DNA of 64,000 nucleotides from Proales similis. Lineage: Eukaryota > Rotifera > Eurotatoria > Ploima > Proalidae. Made by a program: the position numbers and the translations under genes. The stretch is taken from the NCBI GenBank assembly GCA_019059635.1, contig JAGVRJ010000005.1, positions 310,001 to 374,000 on the forward strand. Reading direction: 5' to 3'. How positions within the stretch are numbered: position 1 is the first letter of the stretch; each line of letters begins with the position of its first letter. Under the pieces are notes generated by a model. It made no database searches. It saw only the letters and a list, made by a program, of their open reading frames with translations, and was not told the DNA's origin. Shown here piece after piece: positions 35,201-42,653 of this stretch.

Positions 35201-37105
35201 ACCAAACAGCACGCAGCGCTGGTGCATCAATGCGGCCTAAATAGCGGCGAACAGCAGCAGCCGTGTCACTTTAAACTCATAAAAACCGAAGAAGAGATCA
35301 ATCTGGCAATAAACAAGGCGCAGCAGTACATTTCTAAAATAGCTGCTGCGCCGCCCAAGCGCGAAGAGCACACACCGATGCGCACGCGCAACTCGAGCGC
35401 GGCCGCCACCGCCATTGAAGCGCAGCCCAAGTACCGCTGCTGCAAGTGCGACGAGAGCAAGCTTCTCTACAACTATCAGCAAGCGCTTGACCATCTGGTC
35501 AATGTGCACGGAGGCAAGAAAGACGGCAAGCGGCAGAGCAACGAGCTCGAGCTGTTTGAGCAAAATCTCGAGGAGCTGTTCGCCCAAGAGGGCGCAGGAT
35601 CGAGCTCAAATGCGCAGCCGGGCGACGAGTCGCTCAGCGAGCAGATCGAAGAGCTCGAAGAAGAGGCTGGCGGCGAACTGGTTGGCGACATTCAACAAAA
35701 CGAACTGCCCGAGTGCAATGTAATTTACAGCGAGCCTTGCAACATTGCCAGCTCGGCGCCGCCTGTCAATTCGCCCGCTTCGCTCGGACCGCGACGCAAA
35801 CGACTAAAGGCGAGCAACTCAAACAGCAACCTCGAGACAAGCAGCACAGCCGGCGTGGTCGAGCAGAAGCGGTTGAAGCGATTCTACTACAAACCGTATC
35901 TAATTTACAAATGCCTCTTGTGCCAACGAAAGATGCACGAGTTCGACGTGGACCATTGGCTTAAGCACGACTACGAGAAGCACTACAGTCTGTATGGCGC
36001 AAAGGCGAGCTCTCAGTTCACCTATCAGAAGATCACTCAGACCAAAGAGGCCGGCGTGAACAGCTCAACGTCAAAAGTCTACGACTCGTTTGTCGACTGC
36101 TTGAACAAGTACCAGAGCGAGTTCGGCGGCGAAGAGGGCGAAGTTAAACTTGTCGGCTGTTTGATCTGCGGCACCGAGCTCAAGTGCAGCTACATGGACC
36201 TGATGAGACACTACCAAGTGGAGCATGGCCTGGGCATAAACGCGATCGGCTTGAATCTGGACGAGCTAGAGCTGGTTCATCTGCTTCAGATAAATAGTCG
36301 CCTGCAGCTGAGCGAAGGAGTTCGCCTCCGCCGCCGCTGCTTCATTCGACTTCCGCCGGCGTTTGTCAACCCGGCCGCCAGCATTGAGCACAAGTCCGTG
36401 CGACGAGCTGACCTCATCGATCGAGAGATTAAGGTGCTCAACGACATCTACAAAGAGCAAATAGTCGAGAAGCAGATCGTAAGCTGGCTAAACTGCGAGC
36501 AGTTCTTCCGCCGCACGTTCAACTACAACTCTCACGTTTGCATAATCTGCAACCTGAGCAAGCTGAGCATTCTCGACGCGCACTACTCGTCAAAGAAGTC
36601 CACCACACCCGACTTGAACAGGCAGCAGTACTACACGGACGAGATGAAGACGGTTGTCCTCACCAATCACGTGCTGTCTCACTTTAACGAGTACTGCTAC
36701 CGCTGCATGTCGTGCAAGATCTCATGGCCTGACCGCACTCAGCTGCTCAAGCACGCGCAGGAATGCTCCAACTCGCAGGTTGTGCGCACCAAGACCAAAT
36801 ACAAGCTCAAGGCCAACTGCCGTCTGCAGTTGAAGTTCTACTTGCACACGTACATCGACTTTTGGACAAATGAGAAATATTCGGAGGCGAAGAGTATCGC
36901 TGATCTGGCGCCGCGCAGTGAAAAGTCGCTCGAAACGATGCAGTGTCAAGTCTTCATAAAAGACATTCTAAAAGACGAGCAGCTGATGCTGACGCAGTCG
37001 AGCCGTAATGAGCTGAGCGCTGTAAATTTGGACGATAAGAAACGGCTCGAGCTGAAGGACGACGAGATCAACGCCGACATCGCCGCCAATGACCATCACA
37101 TGTAA
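29297..37105 (+). CDS. Giant C2H2 zinc-finger protein with polyQ tracts
   Basis: About 2602 aa in a single 7.8-kb exon, remarkable where most genes are cut into small exons. I count about twenty C2H2-type units spread along the whole length rather than in a tight array, for example CNMCDFSC...H, CNICNENYSNEAAFIRH, CVLCNFETSN...H, CSYCSFGADKVKKMSDH, CSYCDYTMNNLNYMRTH and CNECSYPISDMKTFVKH. Three glutamine tracts occur (about 32158-32250, 32930-32985 and 33587-33609). Probably a nuclear regulator. The scattered divergent fingers recall multi-finger chromatin proteins, but I cannot assign an orthologue. An in-frame TTG lies 21 bases upstream; the ATG within AAAAAATGG was preferred. Confidence 0.88.
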   Translation: MAASTSSLAIKDILAHKGLMFNFKLPSDRTMYESSLIYCNMCDFSCDLTDKSAIICHYLSKHPNESIVYSYLWPQLEHQAITGQNETGETVESHRLKLKYYLIKANLKMRNKAANSALHALLEAQVPSQLLDPTQLSAQTDQSDEQFVIDRMLDWLEENVNSERMAALEANAASTQQSQTDEVQELEEEQEVQEVEMFGEDEMGTVNEPTIDQPGSLGELVRLSTNAALHYAHQKSTASAPSQLLCGQLDNQYLVHLLAINKIENVFRVKQIHDYYGGCFICGKQVEFNMKHYQTHFNAETTLHLCLHCNHVEYQSEPCPSSTDCKQATKTSSIKPATPVSCWDQDEPAELSNEERLLQAHMSQSHQIDFNQILEQHQQLQSSMVDEASGMVVIESTPMNDMYLSVHLKSINYIDNELLRTDTFRTDMLYSCPICLGDVAIHTNPPSASGLYPAYDNVTFEYLMNHFLTIHLFKAVPLFVCLICQCARPSLMDCVYHHLRHHFNQKINVGLCVYNIFDKVHSQIAPSNAAALGTASHSSHKSGKQQGSSAMPAGSINPAALVLNTNTSTIYGSGPLIYCNICNENYSNEAAFIRHSLLTHLLDPNLNLNWYRVYTANTDVTPQQIAAAMAMADLTEGTVSLVDANGHAIDQQLVLVYECPHCFKSVQSKEAIQRHLIYHSINENYEYDLTCSSCTKPLSLTANLAECLLHSREFKSHRVIINFYKYVLSEVNSSSGQAGGSDGGEPGAAGSGQPVPMIACVLCNFETSNLLNCVKHIMIDHFGYENGPSKMSRFVTYMMNKLGLTSSKPRVEAIASSAELVDYFNQGFSPLINELIISLINAANSLAAGETSNAAANKPDLFFHEVACFKCGKFSSKSKRSLFKHLHTEHRFDSKELERLYEAHIQKQLHIIDEQHLVDKFDKQYRDLTQQQQAVLHENKEKIDLQIQQQKLAVQQQQQQQQQQQQQQQQHVQQQQQQQHLTQQTQQITSNQTEMVELHTSSGAQLLSAIPMGSESLEPKAVAAQDDKIHSTIDQVLSQICKDDHDMTGIDRGAQYAQFEAPEAENLFVFKCNLCEPFTTDDATQLLEHYKVMHQVELTIADSSTLLAAAVAAFQTGHTIEMTGAILNTISSHTDENGVTIISGEEVPVHTTVQYKCTICKMIFYEKQYIVQHLYDMHNFEVDVQYFEDIEYQQQEQLQQKIYEQQQEQQLMQQQQQQQQQQQQQQQQPESQAQSQQSQHLGEPIQIGEQKTGAELQASITHATEAQSQQVQTVEGHQQQNINEETAAVMMMMMNGTNGSNQPIILQANQFQQLDLSNQIVTGQLLTDGSIPTAIPIGSVPLSNSLNTTLTTSEVVQPIEQRKEPYSCSYCSFGADKVKKMSDHLRQSHPLREKTCMDNVRQQLIRLPNEELPNYTASPPTVGNLLQQQAKQQQQQQQTGKPMMENLSTSLMSFSSSFGVDNKQARKRTSRPRSSPKPNTIAAAVSAKQAAVAASGIKTPTILTMDANSQIIIDFNQNDDLLCSYCDYTMNNLNYMRTHIKYKHKNMPITFQNKVTYKFYTIVEWPLTPVPTLTPASEYKPQYPAGGEAGKEMAEAAKSLEKSLGKENERLESASILGAQSQTAESQPLLKQLAKPAVTQAGGITINTSNVSSILKKLGVNSSSPLTNLLSSIGSGEKKLNNSVVNVNLNVLKDVNIDEMIDDDDDEERKFLIRELERKANNKKHLQPSNGTDSDTSVSAAGVKRTRSSSSSHRNSLNEVISSPATEHAGSSQLNITLNCHYCWAQFQLNVSRHASQQKENGKYMQHLAMHLNAPYKCNECSYPISDMKTFVKHKQFYKHDDKTIMLDNDVPSSATSGRRKILIAHRLRQQQQQQSHQDDHEARDSNEMRLNNERDSFKCLLCYPDDDAAPNTSVSVLHKCPSSTASGASNYSMDKEQVLKHVLIVHLSFLAYKCDTCSLFYAFDEPQTKQHAALVHQCGLNSGEQQQPCHFKLIKTEEEINLAINKAQQYISKIAAAPPKREEHTPMRTRNSSAAATAIEAQPKYRCCKCDESKLLYNYQQALDHLVNVHGGKKDGKRQSNELELFEQNLEELFAQEGAGSSSNAQPGDESLSEQIEELEEEAGGELVGDIQQNELPECNVIYSEPCNIASSAPPVNSPASLGPRRKRLKASNSNSNLETSSTAGVVEQKRLKRFYYKPYLIYKCLLCQRKMHEFDVDHWLKHDYEKHYSLYGAKASSQFTYQKITQTKEAGVNSSTSKVYDSFVDCLNKYQSEFGGEEGEVKLVGCLICGTELKCSYMDLMRHYQVEHGLGINAIGLNLDELELVHLLQINSRLQLSEGVRLRRRCFIRLPPAFVNPAASIEHKSVRRADLIDREIKVLNDIYKEQIVEKQIVSWLNCEQFFRRTFNYNSHVCIICNLSKLSILDAHYSSKKSTTPDLNRQQYYTDEMKTVVLTNHVLSHFNEYCYRCMSCKISWPDRTQLLKHAQECSNSQVVRTKTKYKLKANCRLQLKFYLHTYIDFWTNEKYSEAKSIADLAPRSEKSLETMQCQVFIKDILKDEQLMLTQSSRNELSAVNLDDKKRLELKDDEINADIAANDHHM
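32158..32250 (+). repeat. CAG/CAA (polyglutamine) repeat
   Basis: Mixed CAG and CAA codons encode a long glutamine run broken by HV and HLT. Interrupted codon use is typical of older polyQ tracts. A second similar tract is at 32930-32985 in the same gene. The long leucine-rich frame on the opposite strand is only its antisense shadow. Confidence 0.85.
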
Positions 37106-37163
37106 GAGTAGCTGGTCGCAGAGCAGACACTCTGCTCGTTCTCTTCATTTCTGGTGTCATCGA

Positions 37164-37207
<44 letters not shown>

Positions 37208-37770
37208 CGAACATCGGGCTCGGCCCCGCACAGCACCAACAGTCGCCTTGTATCATAAAGCACCGTCGGTTCTATTAACCAACGTTTCCTCCCCCTTTTT
37301 TTGCTGTTTTCCCAACACAACAAGCAGACGAGCACCCTAAGCCTGGTACACAGACAAAATGACTTTGTCCTCTACCTCTTCTCATACCTTTCTCCTCTCT
37401 TCTACATATTCGGGCTCTCATTCTTCGTTTTTTATTCTGTTATTGTTATTATTGAGATCACACAGCTTAGATTGAGACGTATGAAGCTCGCTTCCATTCT
37501 CTTACAGAGTGGCCGGCGATCTTTCTTCTCACATTCAGTTATTTTTTTTTTAAGTTATACTCTCTGAAATAGAAGAAGACAATAAACGCACAAAAAGGAC
37601 ATTAAAAATTACAAAACGATGAGATTTTAGTTTTCTTTATTTATCGTCGATTGGGCCTTTTCATTCGGCGTGTTGATCGCCGGCTGCCGGTTTTCCTCTC
37701 AGAGACGCCAATCTGTCAATCGCATGGATTAGACCCATCTGCAGACGGCATCGAATGGATTTTTTTAATT
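37106..37770. other. Convergent 3' gap with (CA)n
   Basis: About 665 bases between the zinc-finger stop and the TIMMDC1 stop. A (CA)n microsatellite is at 37168-37202. The rest is T-rich and fits 3' UTRs. No supported gene is seen. Confidence 0.5.
37168..37202. repeat. (CA)n microsatellite
   Basis: Uninterrupted CA dinucleotide array of about 17 units in the 3' UTR region of the zinc-finger gene. Confidence 0.95.
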
Positions 37771-38554
37771 TTACTTTTTGGTTTCGATCTCATGGATGAG
37801 AGCGAACTTGTTGAACAGGTCACGTCGATGTGTTTGCTCGTACGTCTGATTTGCCAGTTTCAGCTGAGTGTGTCGTGCGGCGCCAAACAAAGTGCCAAAT
37901 AGAGCGCCGACTGCAGAGCCGGTCATCAGACTGACCAGGCCGCGATTCAATTGCAGGAGCGCGCCTGTCACTAGTCCGCCAAAAGTGTAATCGAAATAAG
38001 TCGACTTGTTGCTGTAGGCCTGGACGCACATGGCCGAGCCGAGCAGGAACGAGGAGAAGGTGGCGAATCTCATGGCCATCCGGCCGCCGCCTTTAAGCGT
38101 CTGGAAGAACAAATGATCGGCAAACTCGCGCTTAATTCAATTTGTTGCTGCTCAGTCATTTTCACTGGCCAGAGTTGAGGCGGCGTCAACTTACTGCCGC
38201 TTGCTTCTTGTCCACATACACAGTGAGTTGAGTATTGCGTTTGTAGTCGTCGGCAGTGTAGCCGGCCTGCAGAACGCTGCCCAAAAAGAAGCCGAATATG
38301 CTCACAGTGCTTACTACGTTCATGTTCTCGTCTAGGTAATCAGGATACTTTTGTCTGATCTCGCTGATTGTGTCCGCACGCAAGTTACTAGTCTTAGGTT
38401 TTCATTGAACTCGAGCAGATATTTACTCAAATTTGACAAGTCCTTTGACTCGGTCCCAGGGTGACTCGTTGGCCAGAACTTGGTCGACTATGGCGTCGAT
38501 TTCTGCATTGTTTACAACATTGTCGTTGTCCCCTTGTTTATCGGCCGCATCCAT
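37771..38554 (-). CDS. TIMMDC1: Complex I assembly factor TIMMDC1
   Basis: Inner-membrane assembly factor for the proximal membrane arm of respiratory complex I. Exons 38554-38427, 38387-38195 and 38100-37771 give 216 aa. Family marks: SPWDRVKGLVKF (human WDRLREL), a first membrane segment FGFFLGSVLQAGY, RMAMRFATFSSFLLG, then YTFGGLVTGALLQLNRGL and SLMTGSAVGALFGTLFG as the second membrane hairpin. Shorter at the C-terminus than the human protein (285 aa). The first ATG with a good frame (38552-38554) was used; the frame extends 30 codons upstream without an ATG, so an extra 5' exon is possible. Confidence 0.9.
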
Positions 38555-38827
38555 TTCGGACAGTTGCGTTTGAAAAACCTTGAGATCAGCTCGTCTCCTG
38601 AGTGGGACATTGCTTTGTAGAAGAAGCAGACAATGCCAGAACACTAATACAGGAGCTCAAACGCCTGCAGTTTGTGAATTCGGCCGAAAAGAAGCAGAAA
38701 CGAAAGTGAAAGAAAAAGTGTTTTTGCTTTTATTCTAAATATTTGCTGCCTGTGCTTCATAAAACAAAAGAAGATATAAACACGCTTGAAAATGTAGGAC
38801 AAAGAGACGAAGGACAGATTGGGCAGT

Positions 38828-40272
38828 TTAAGAGCCGAGCTTATTGAATGGCGGAATGGAATCTGCGTTCAATTGACTGCTGGACGAGACCGAGGAGACA
38901 AGCGACGGACTTGACAAGTTGGCGAGCAGCATTTTTTCGCGTCGCTTCTTACGAACCATTTCGGCACATCTGGGACAGAACCACTTGCCTTTGGGCGCCG
39001 CGTTCAGACCGACGCAAGTAAAATGGAACCATTGGGTGTCGCATTTTGAATTGTCGCAGGCGATCATGTCTCCGTAGGAGACGTCTTTGCACACGCAGTA
39101 GCGCTCGTCCTCGTTTGAGTCTTCCCTTTGCAGACGCTTTTTGTGGCGTTTTCTCACCTTGAGCTCTTCGTCGCTCTCGTCGCTCAGGCCGTCCTCGCTG
39201 CTTGCTTCGATCAGGCCTGTGACTGGCAGTGAGCTCTCTTCGCTCGTCTCGCTCATTCGACTCGACTTTTCGTTTTCAAACACGTCCTCCTCTTCTTGCT
39301 CGCCGTCGAACGTGTACTCGTCTACGGCCGACTCTTCATCTCCCAGACGCGGCACCTTGCGCGTGAGCGCCTTCTTTCGAACTGAAGAGTCGATGCGCGT
39401 TTTCAACGGCGCCAGCTTTTTGCTCGTCAGCGAACTCTTGCGGTTCGGCGCCGATTTAATGAGAGGCGAATCCCAGGACGAGTTGCTCTCCTCGTCTGCC
39501 TGCATTCGAATGCCCGAGTGCTTTCTCTTGCGCTGTTCGTCCCTCTTGTTCTGAGCGCTCATCATCATCATGAGCTCGTTGCCGGGCGAGTTGGCCAACG
39601 TAAAGTCCGACTGGTCACTCAGCATTGCGTTCAGCGTTTGTCCCAGTCCGCTTGAGTCTACTTCCTCCACTCCCAACGAGTTGACGAACTGTTCCAGTTT
39701 GCTAGTGATCCCCGCGTGGTCCGCTTCCAGTTCTAGCTTGAACTTGTGCAGTTCCTGGTCCAGCTTTTTTATGTATTTCTCAATCTGCAAAAAGATTATT
39801 TGCCGATCTGGCTCGAGCAAGAACAAATCACCGACCAGATCTCCGAGCTGACTTGCGATTTGAATTTTCTCGTCGGTGCTCTCGAACAATTTGCCAAATT
39901 CCTTTTGAGATGGACGCTATTAATCGTTTGTGGTAAGGATGAGTCACGCTGCGGCTACCTTTCGAATGGGCTCGAAATTTTCGCTCCTCCAGTCGGCCTT
40001 TTGCCGTTTGCATTGCTTGAAAAACTCTTCGATTCTGGGATCGAGCTTGTCCAGTTCGTCTAAATTAGGCGCGATTAGAAGCCGCTCTCTGGCTTGCTCA
40101 TTCGACTCTTACTTACTTTGAACTTGAAGGTCGATTTCGCGCATTTCTGTCAGCCGTTCCCGGATCTCTTGCGGGAACGGCTCGATCACTAAGCACAACA
40201 TTGGGTCAGATTTGACGAGGCGCTCATTGTGCGGTTTTACTTACGCTCGAGGAAGTCTTCGATGTACAACAT
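38828..40272 (-). CDS. ING3: Inhibitor of growth protein 3 (ING3)
   Basis: Subunit of the NuA4/TIP60 histone acetyltransferase that reads H3K4me3. Exons 40272-40245, 40188-40117, 40059-39959, 39901-39836 and 39784-38828 give 407 aa (human 418). The N-terminal ING helix region reads [60 protein letters not shown]. The C-terminal PHD finger is [40 protein letters not shown] with all eight zinc ligands, followed by a basic tail. Intron 39785-39835 is 51 nt, a multiple of three without stops, so unspliced message would add 17 residues inside the helix. The gene is divergent from LRRC42. Confidence 0.95.
40154..40180. repeat. Perfect inverted repeat inside ING3 exon 2
   Basis: Nine-base arms CCGTTCCCG and CGGGAACGG separated by nine bases, within codons for [10 protein letters not shown]. 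Likely a coincidence of coding sequence, but it would form a stable RNA hairpin. Confidence 0.5.
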
Positions 40273-40602
40273 TTGAGAGGCTACCGACGTGCCGCTCTTC
40301 TCCCTTCTCTTGCCAGAATTCTCCTCTAGAATTCATCGAGCGCGCGTATGCTTAATTGACGAGTGTAATTATGCACTCGGTGCTACGAGCCGACATCAAC
40401 CAGACACGTTTTTGTCCGCAAATTTCCAACCGCTCGGCTATTTCGTCTACTATGCTGCAGTCCGGAGGTACTCGTTTATTGCCGGCTCGTGCTCTATTTC
40501 TCTTGCCCTTCTCGTCGGACGGACAGAAAACGCAGCTGAAAAAACGGACACACGTTGTTTGTGTCTGAGACGAGTCAAAAACAACGTTCAGAGTGAATCG
40601 CA
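40273..40602. promoter_or_regulatory. Bidirectional promoter region of ING3 and LRRC42
   Basis: 330 bases between the start codons of two divergent genes, so it must contain both promoters. No TATA box is seen. An open frame across it on both strands has no family features. Confidence 0.5.
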
Positions 40603-41535
40603 ATGATACGGGCAAGAAAACGACGAGGCGACGAGGACGAGCCGTTCTTTTACGTTTATGACCAACGCGCCAAGAGACTCAATTCAAACGGCCTCTTGCA
40701 GAGTACAGCTCAAGAAAAGAGAAGTCAATCGAAGACAACGGTGGCGTTTCTCACGCCCACGTCCGCCGGCCAGACGAGTCTGTTTGAAATGTGCATCGAA
40801 TTTGTGGCCCGGCACATCGACTGTGTGGACTCATTGGACGGCTTTCCAAGTCTAATCGGCGAGCTCATATTTAAGCGATGCGTGAGCCTGAGCTCGTTTA
40901 AATCGGCGAGCGCCGACGAGAGCGTCAACAAGCTGAGGCTATTCGCCAGCGCCTATCCGGCCGAGCTAATTCAGGAGCTGAGCATCAGAGGACAGCGCCT
41001 ATTTACGTCAATGCGGCCAATTATCGCCATGGTTTCACTTCGGAAGTTGGATCTCAGCGGCTCAGAGCTGGCCGATTTGGCGCGGAAGTTTCAACTCAAT
41101 TTGGCTGAACTGCTCCGGAATAGCTCTGATTGCCTGGAGGCGTTGAACCTGAGCGCGAATGCGCTCGACGAGCAGTTTCTTATAAAATTCACTCTGCCTC
41201 ACCGAATGGGCCTAATTCAGTTCAACAAGTTGACTCACTTGGACCTGAGCGAGAACAATGCGAGCTTGAGCGCCGAGAGGCTTAATCGCTTAGAGAAACT
41301 GCTGCTCAAATATCCGAAGCTCGAGCAGATTGTGCTGTCGAGCAGCGAGCAGAGCCCCGCCAACCACCCAGGCTCGCGGCAACCATCCACGCAGCACTAT
41401 TGGCCGTGCACTTGCACAAATGCGGGTGAGACGATCAAATTTCAAAACTCGGGCTGGATAGAGCGCTGCTCGCTCGAGTCCATTTTTGCTCCTGAGCGCG
41501 GTAAGGCGACACGAATAGAGCAAATGTGCATTTAA
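40603..41535 (+). CDS. LRRC42: Leucine-rich repeat protein LRRC42
   Basis: Intronless, 310 aa. Conserved but poorly characterised LRR protein. The pre-LRR helix SLFEMCIEFVARHIDCVDSL followed by DGFPSLIGELIF matches the human LFSLVLGFISDNVDHIDSLIGFP block. LRR units then follow: LRKLDLSGSELADL, LEALNLSANALDEQF, LTHLDLSENNASLSAERL and a weaker one. The human basic C-terminal tail is absent, and the protein ends after a Trp/Cys-containing stretch (WPCTCTN...GWIERC). The start ATG follows the divergent promoter shared with ING3. Confidence 0.88.
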   Translation: MIRARKRRGDEDEPFFYVYDQRAKRLNSNGLLQSTAQEKRSQSKTTVAFLTPTSAGQTSLFEMCIEFVARHIDCVDSLDGFPSLIGELIFKRCVSLSSFKSASADESVNKLRLFASAYPAELIQELSIRGQRLFTSMRPIIAMVSLRKLDLSGSELADLARKFQLNLAELLRNSSDCLEALNLSANALDEQFLIKFTLPHRMGLIQFNKLTHLDLSENNASLSAERLNRLEKLLLKYPKLEQIVLSSSEQSPANHPGSRQPSTQHYWPCTCTNAGETIKFQNSGWIERCSLESIFAPERGKATRIEQMCI

Positions 41536-42653
41536 CTCAACTGCCATATTAGGCGCTGCTCGATTAAGCAACGCGGCCTGCTCGCTCAGCTTTTACGGAA
41601 AGAGAGCGACGGACGCGACGACGAGAAGCGAAATTAACGAGCAACATACTGCAGCCAGTCGAGCGAGAAGAGCCATAATTTATAGGCGAAAGTGCAACTG
41701 CCACTGTGGCTCAGCGAGTCCAGGAAAGCGCTCACCGATCGCAGTCAAAGCCCAAGAGATGCCTGGTGCTGCTCGCGAGCACATATTGAGTCTCTATGCG
41801 TGATTTGAATTTCTAAAACTTGCAGCTCTAACCGACCGCGTCAGTCGATTGCCGCTTTATTAAGCGAAATTAATTATTTGCTTGTTTGAGAAGCACCTGA
41901 CACTTGGTGGCTGTGTAAACACGCTTCTATCAATTAAGAGCTCGTTCTGATGCGCGTCCCTCTCTCTCTCTCTTTCGTCTTCATCTGTTTCTCCTTTCTT
42001 TTTTCAAGTTTTTCAAGTTAATTGCAGTTGCCACGGCTCACTGTCTTGGCGTGGAGCTAAATCTCGGCAGAGTCAATCAAAAGACAAAATAAAACAAAAA
42101 GCCAAACAGGGACATTGACTCGCAAAGAGAGCAATCAATAATCGCAACGGCCAGTTTCAAATAGGCTTGAAACAAAGCAGCGATTGACGCAGTGCTTTCA
42201 CCTGCTGCTCGTCTGACGCGCAGAGGCAGCGAATGTGAACGTACAAACGCAATTGAAGGTCGCTTGGATTCGATCGGCAGAGCAGCGAGGAGAGCGTGAC
42301 TTGAGCAAACTCTTCCAATTTTCTATCTCTGCCTAAAATAAATTATTCAGACGCTCTTGCTCGAGCCATTCTATTTTCGCTCAGGCTGATTCGTTTCATT
42401 TGTTCTTATCGCTCTCGATGCTTGTTCGGCTCGTTTAGCGCATAAGAAAAGAGAAGAATGAACCGCGCGTGCGACTGAATTTCTTGCGTTCGCTTTTAGA
42501 CCGAGCCCTTGACGAACGCCCATTATTTCACACAATAGCCACAATCGCATTTTACTCCGCTTATCAAGTTGATCAGGCACACGGCAAGCGACCAAAACAA
42601 CTGAAACAACAACAAAAAGAGATTGTGGGGCCCCATGGACAAGCGCTTGTAAA
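41536..42653. other. 1.1-kb intergenic region
   Basis: Between two plus-strand genes. It contains a TCTCTC run (41960-41978) and A/T-rich patches. No open frame with convincing codon use, RNA gene or repeat family was found. The FGD-like promoter should lie near its right end. Confidence 0.4.

Noticed and set aside
37168-37202. CA repeat as a CRISPR-like or telomeric array
   Set aside because: Plain dinucleotide microsatellite without spacers.
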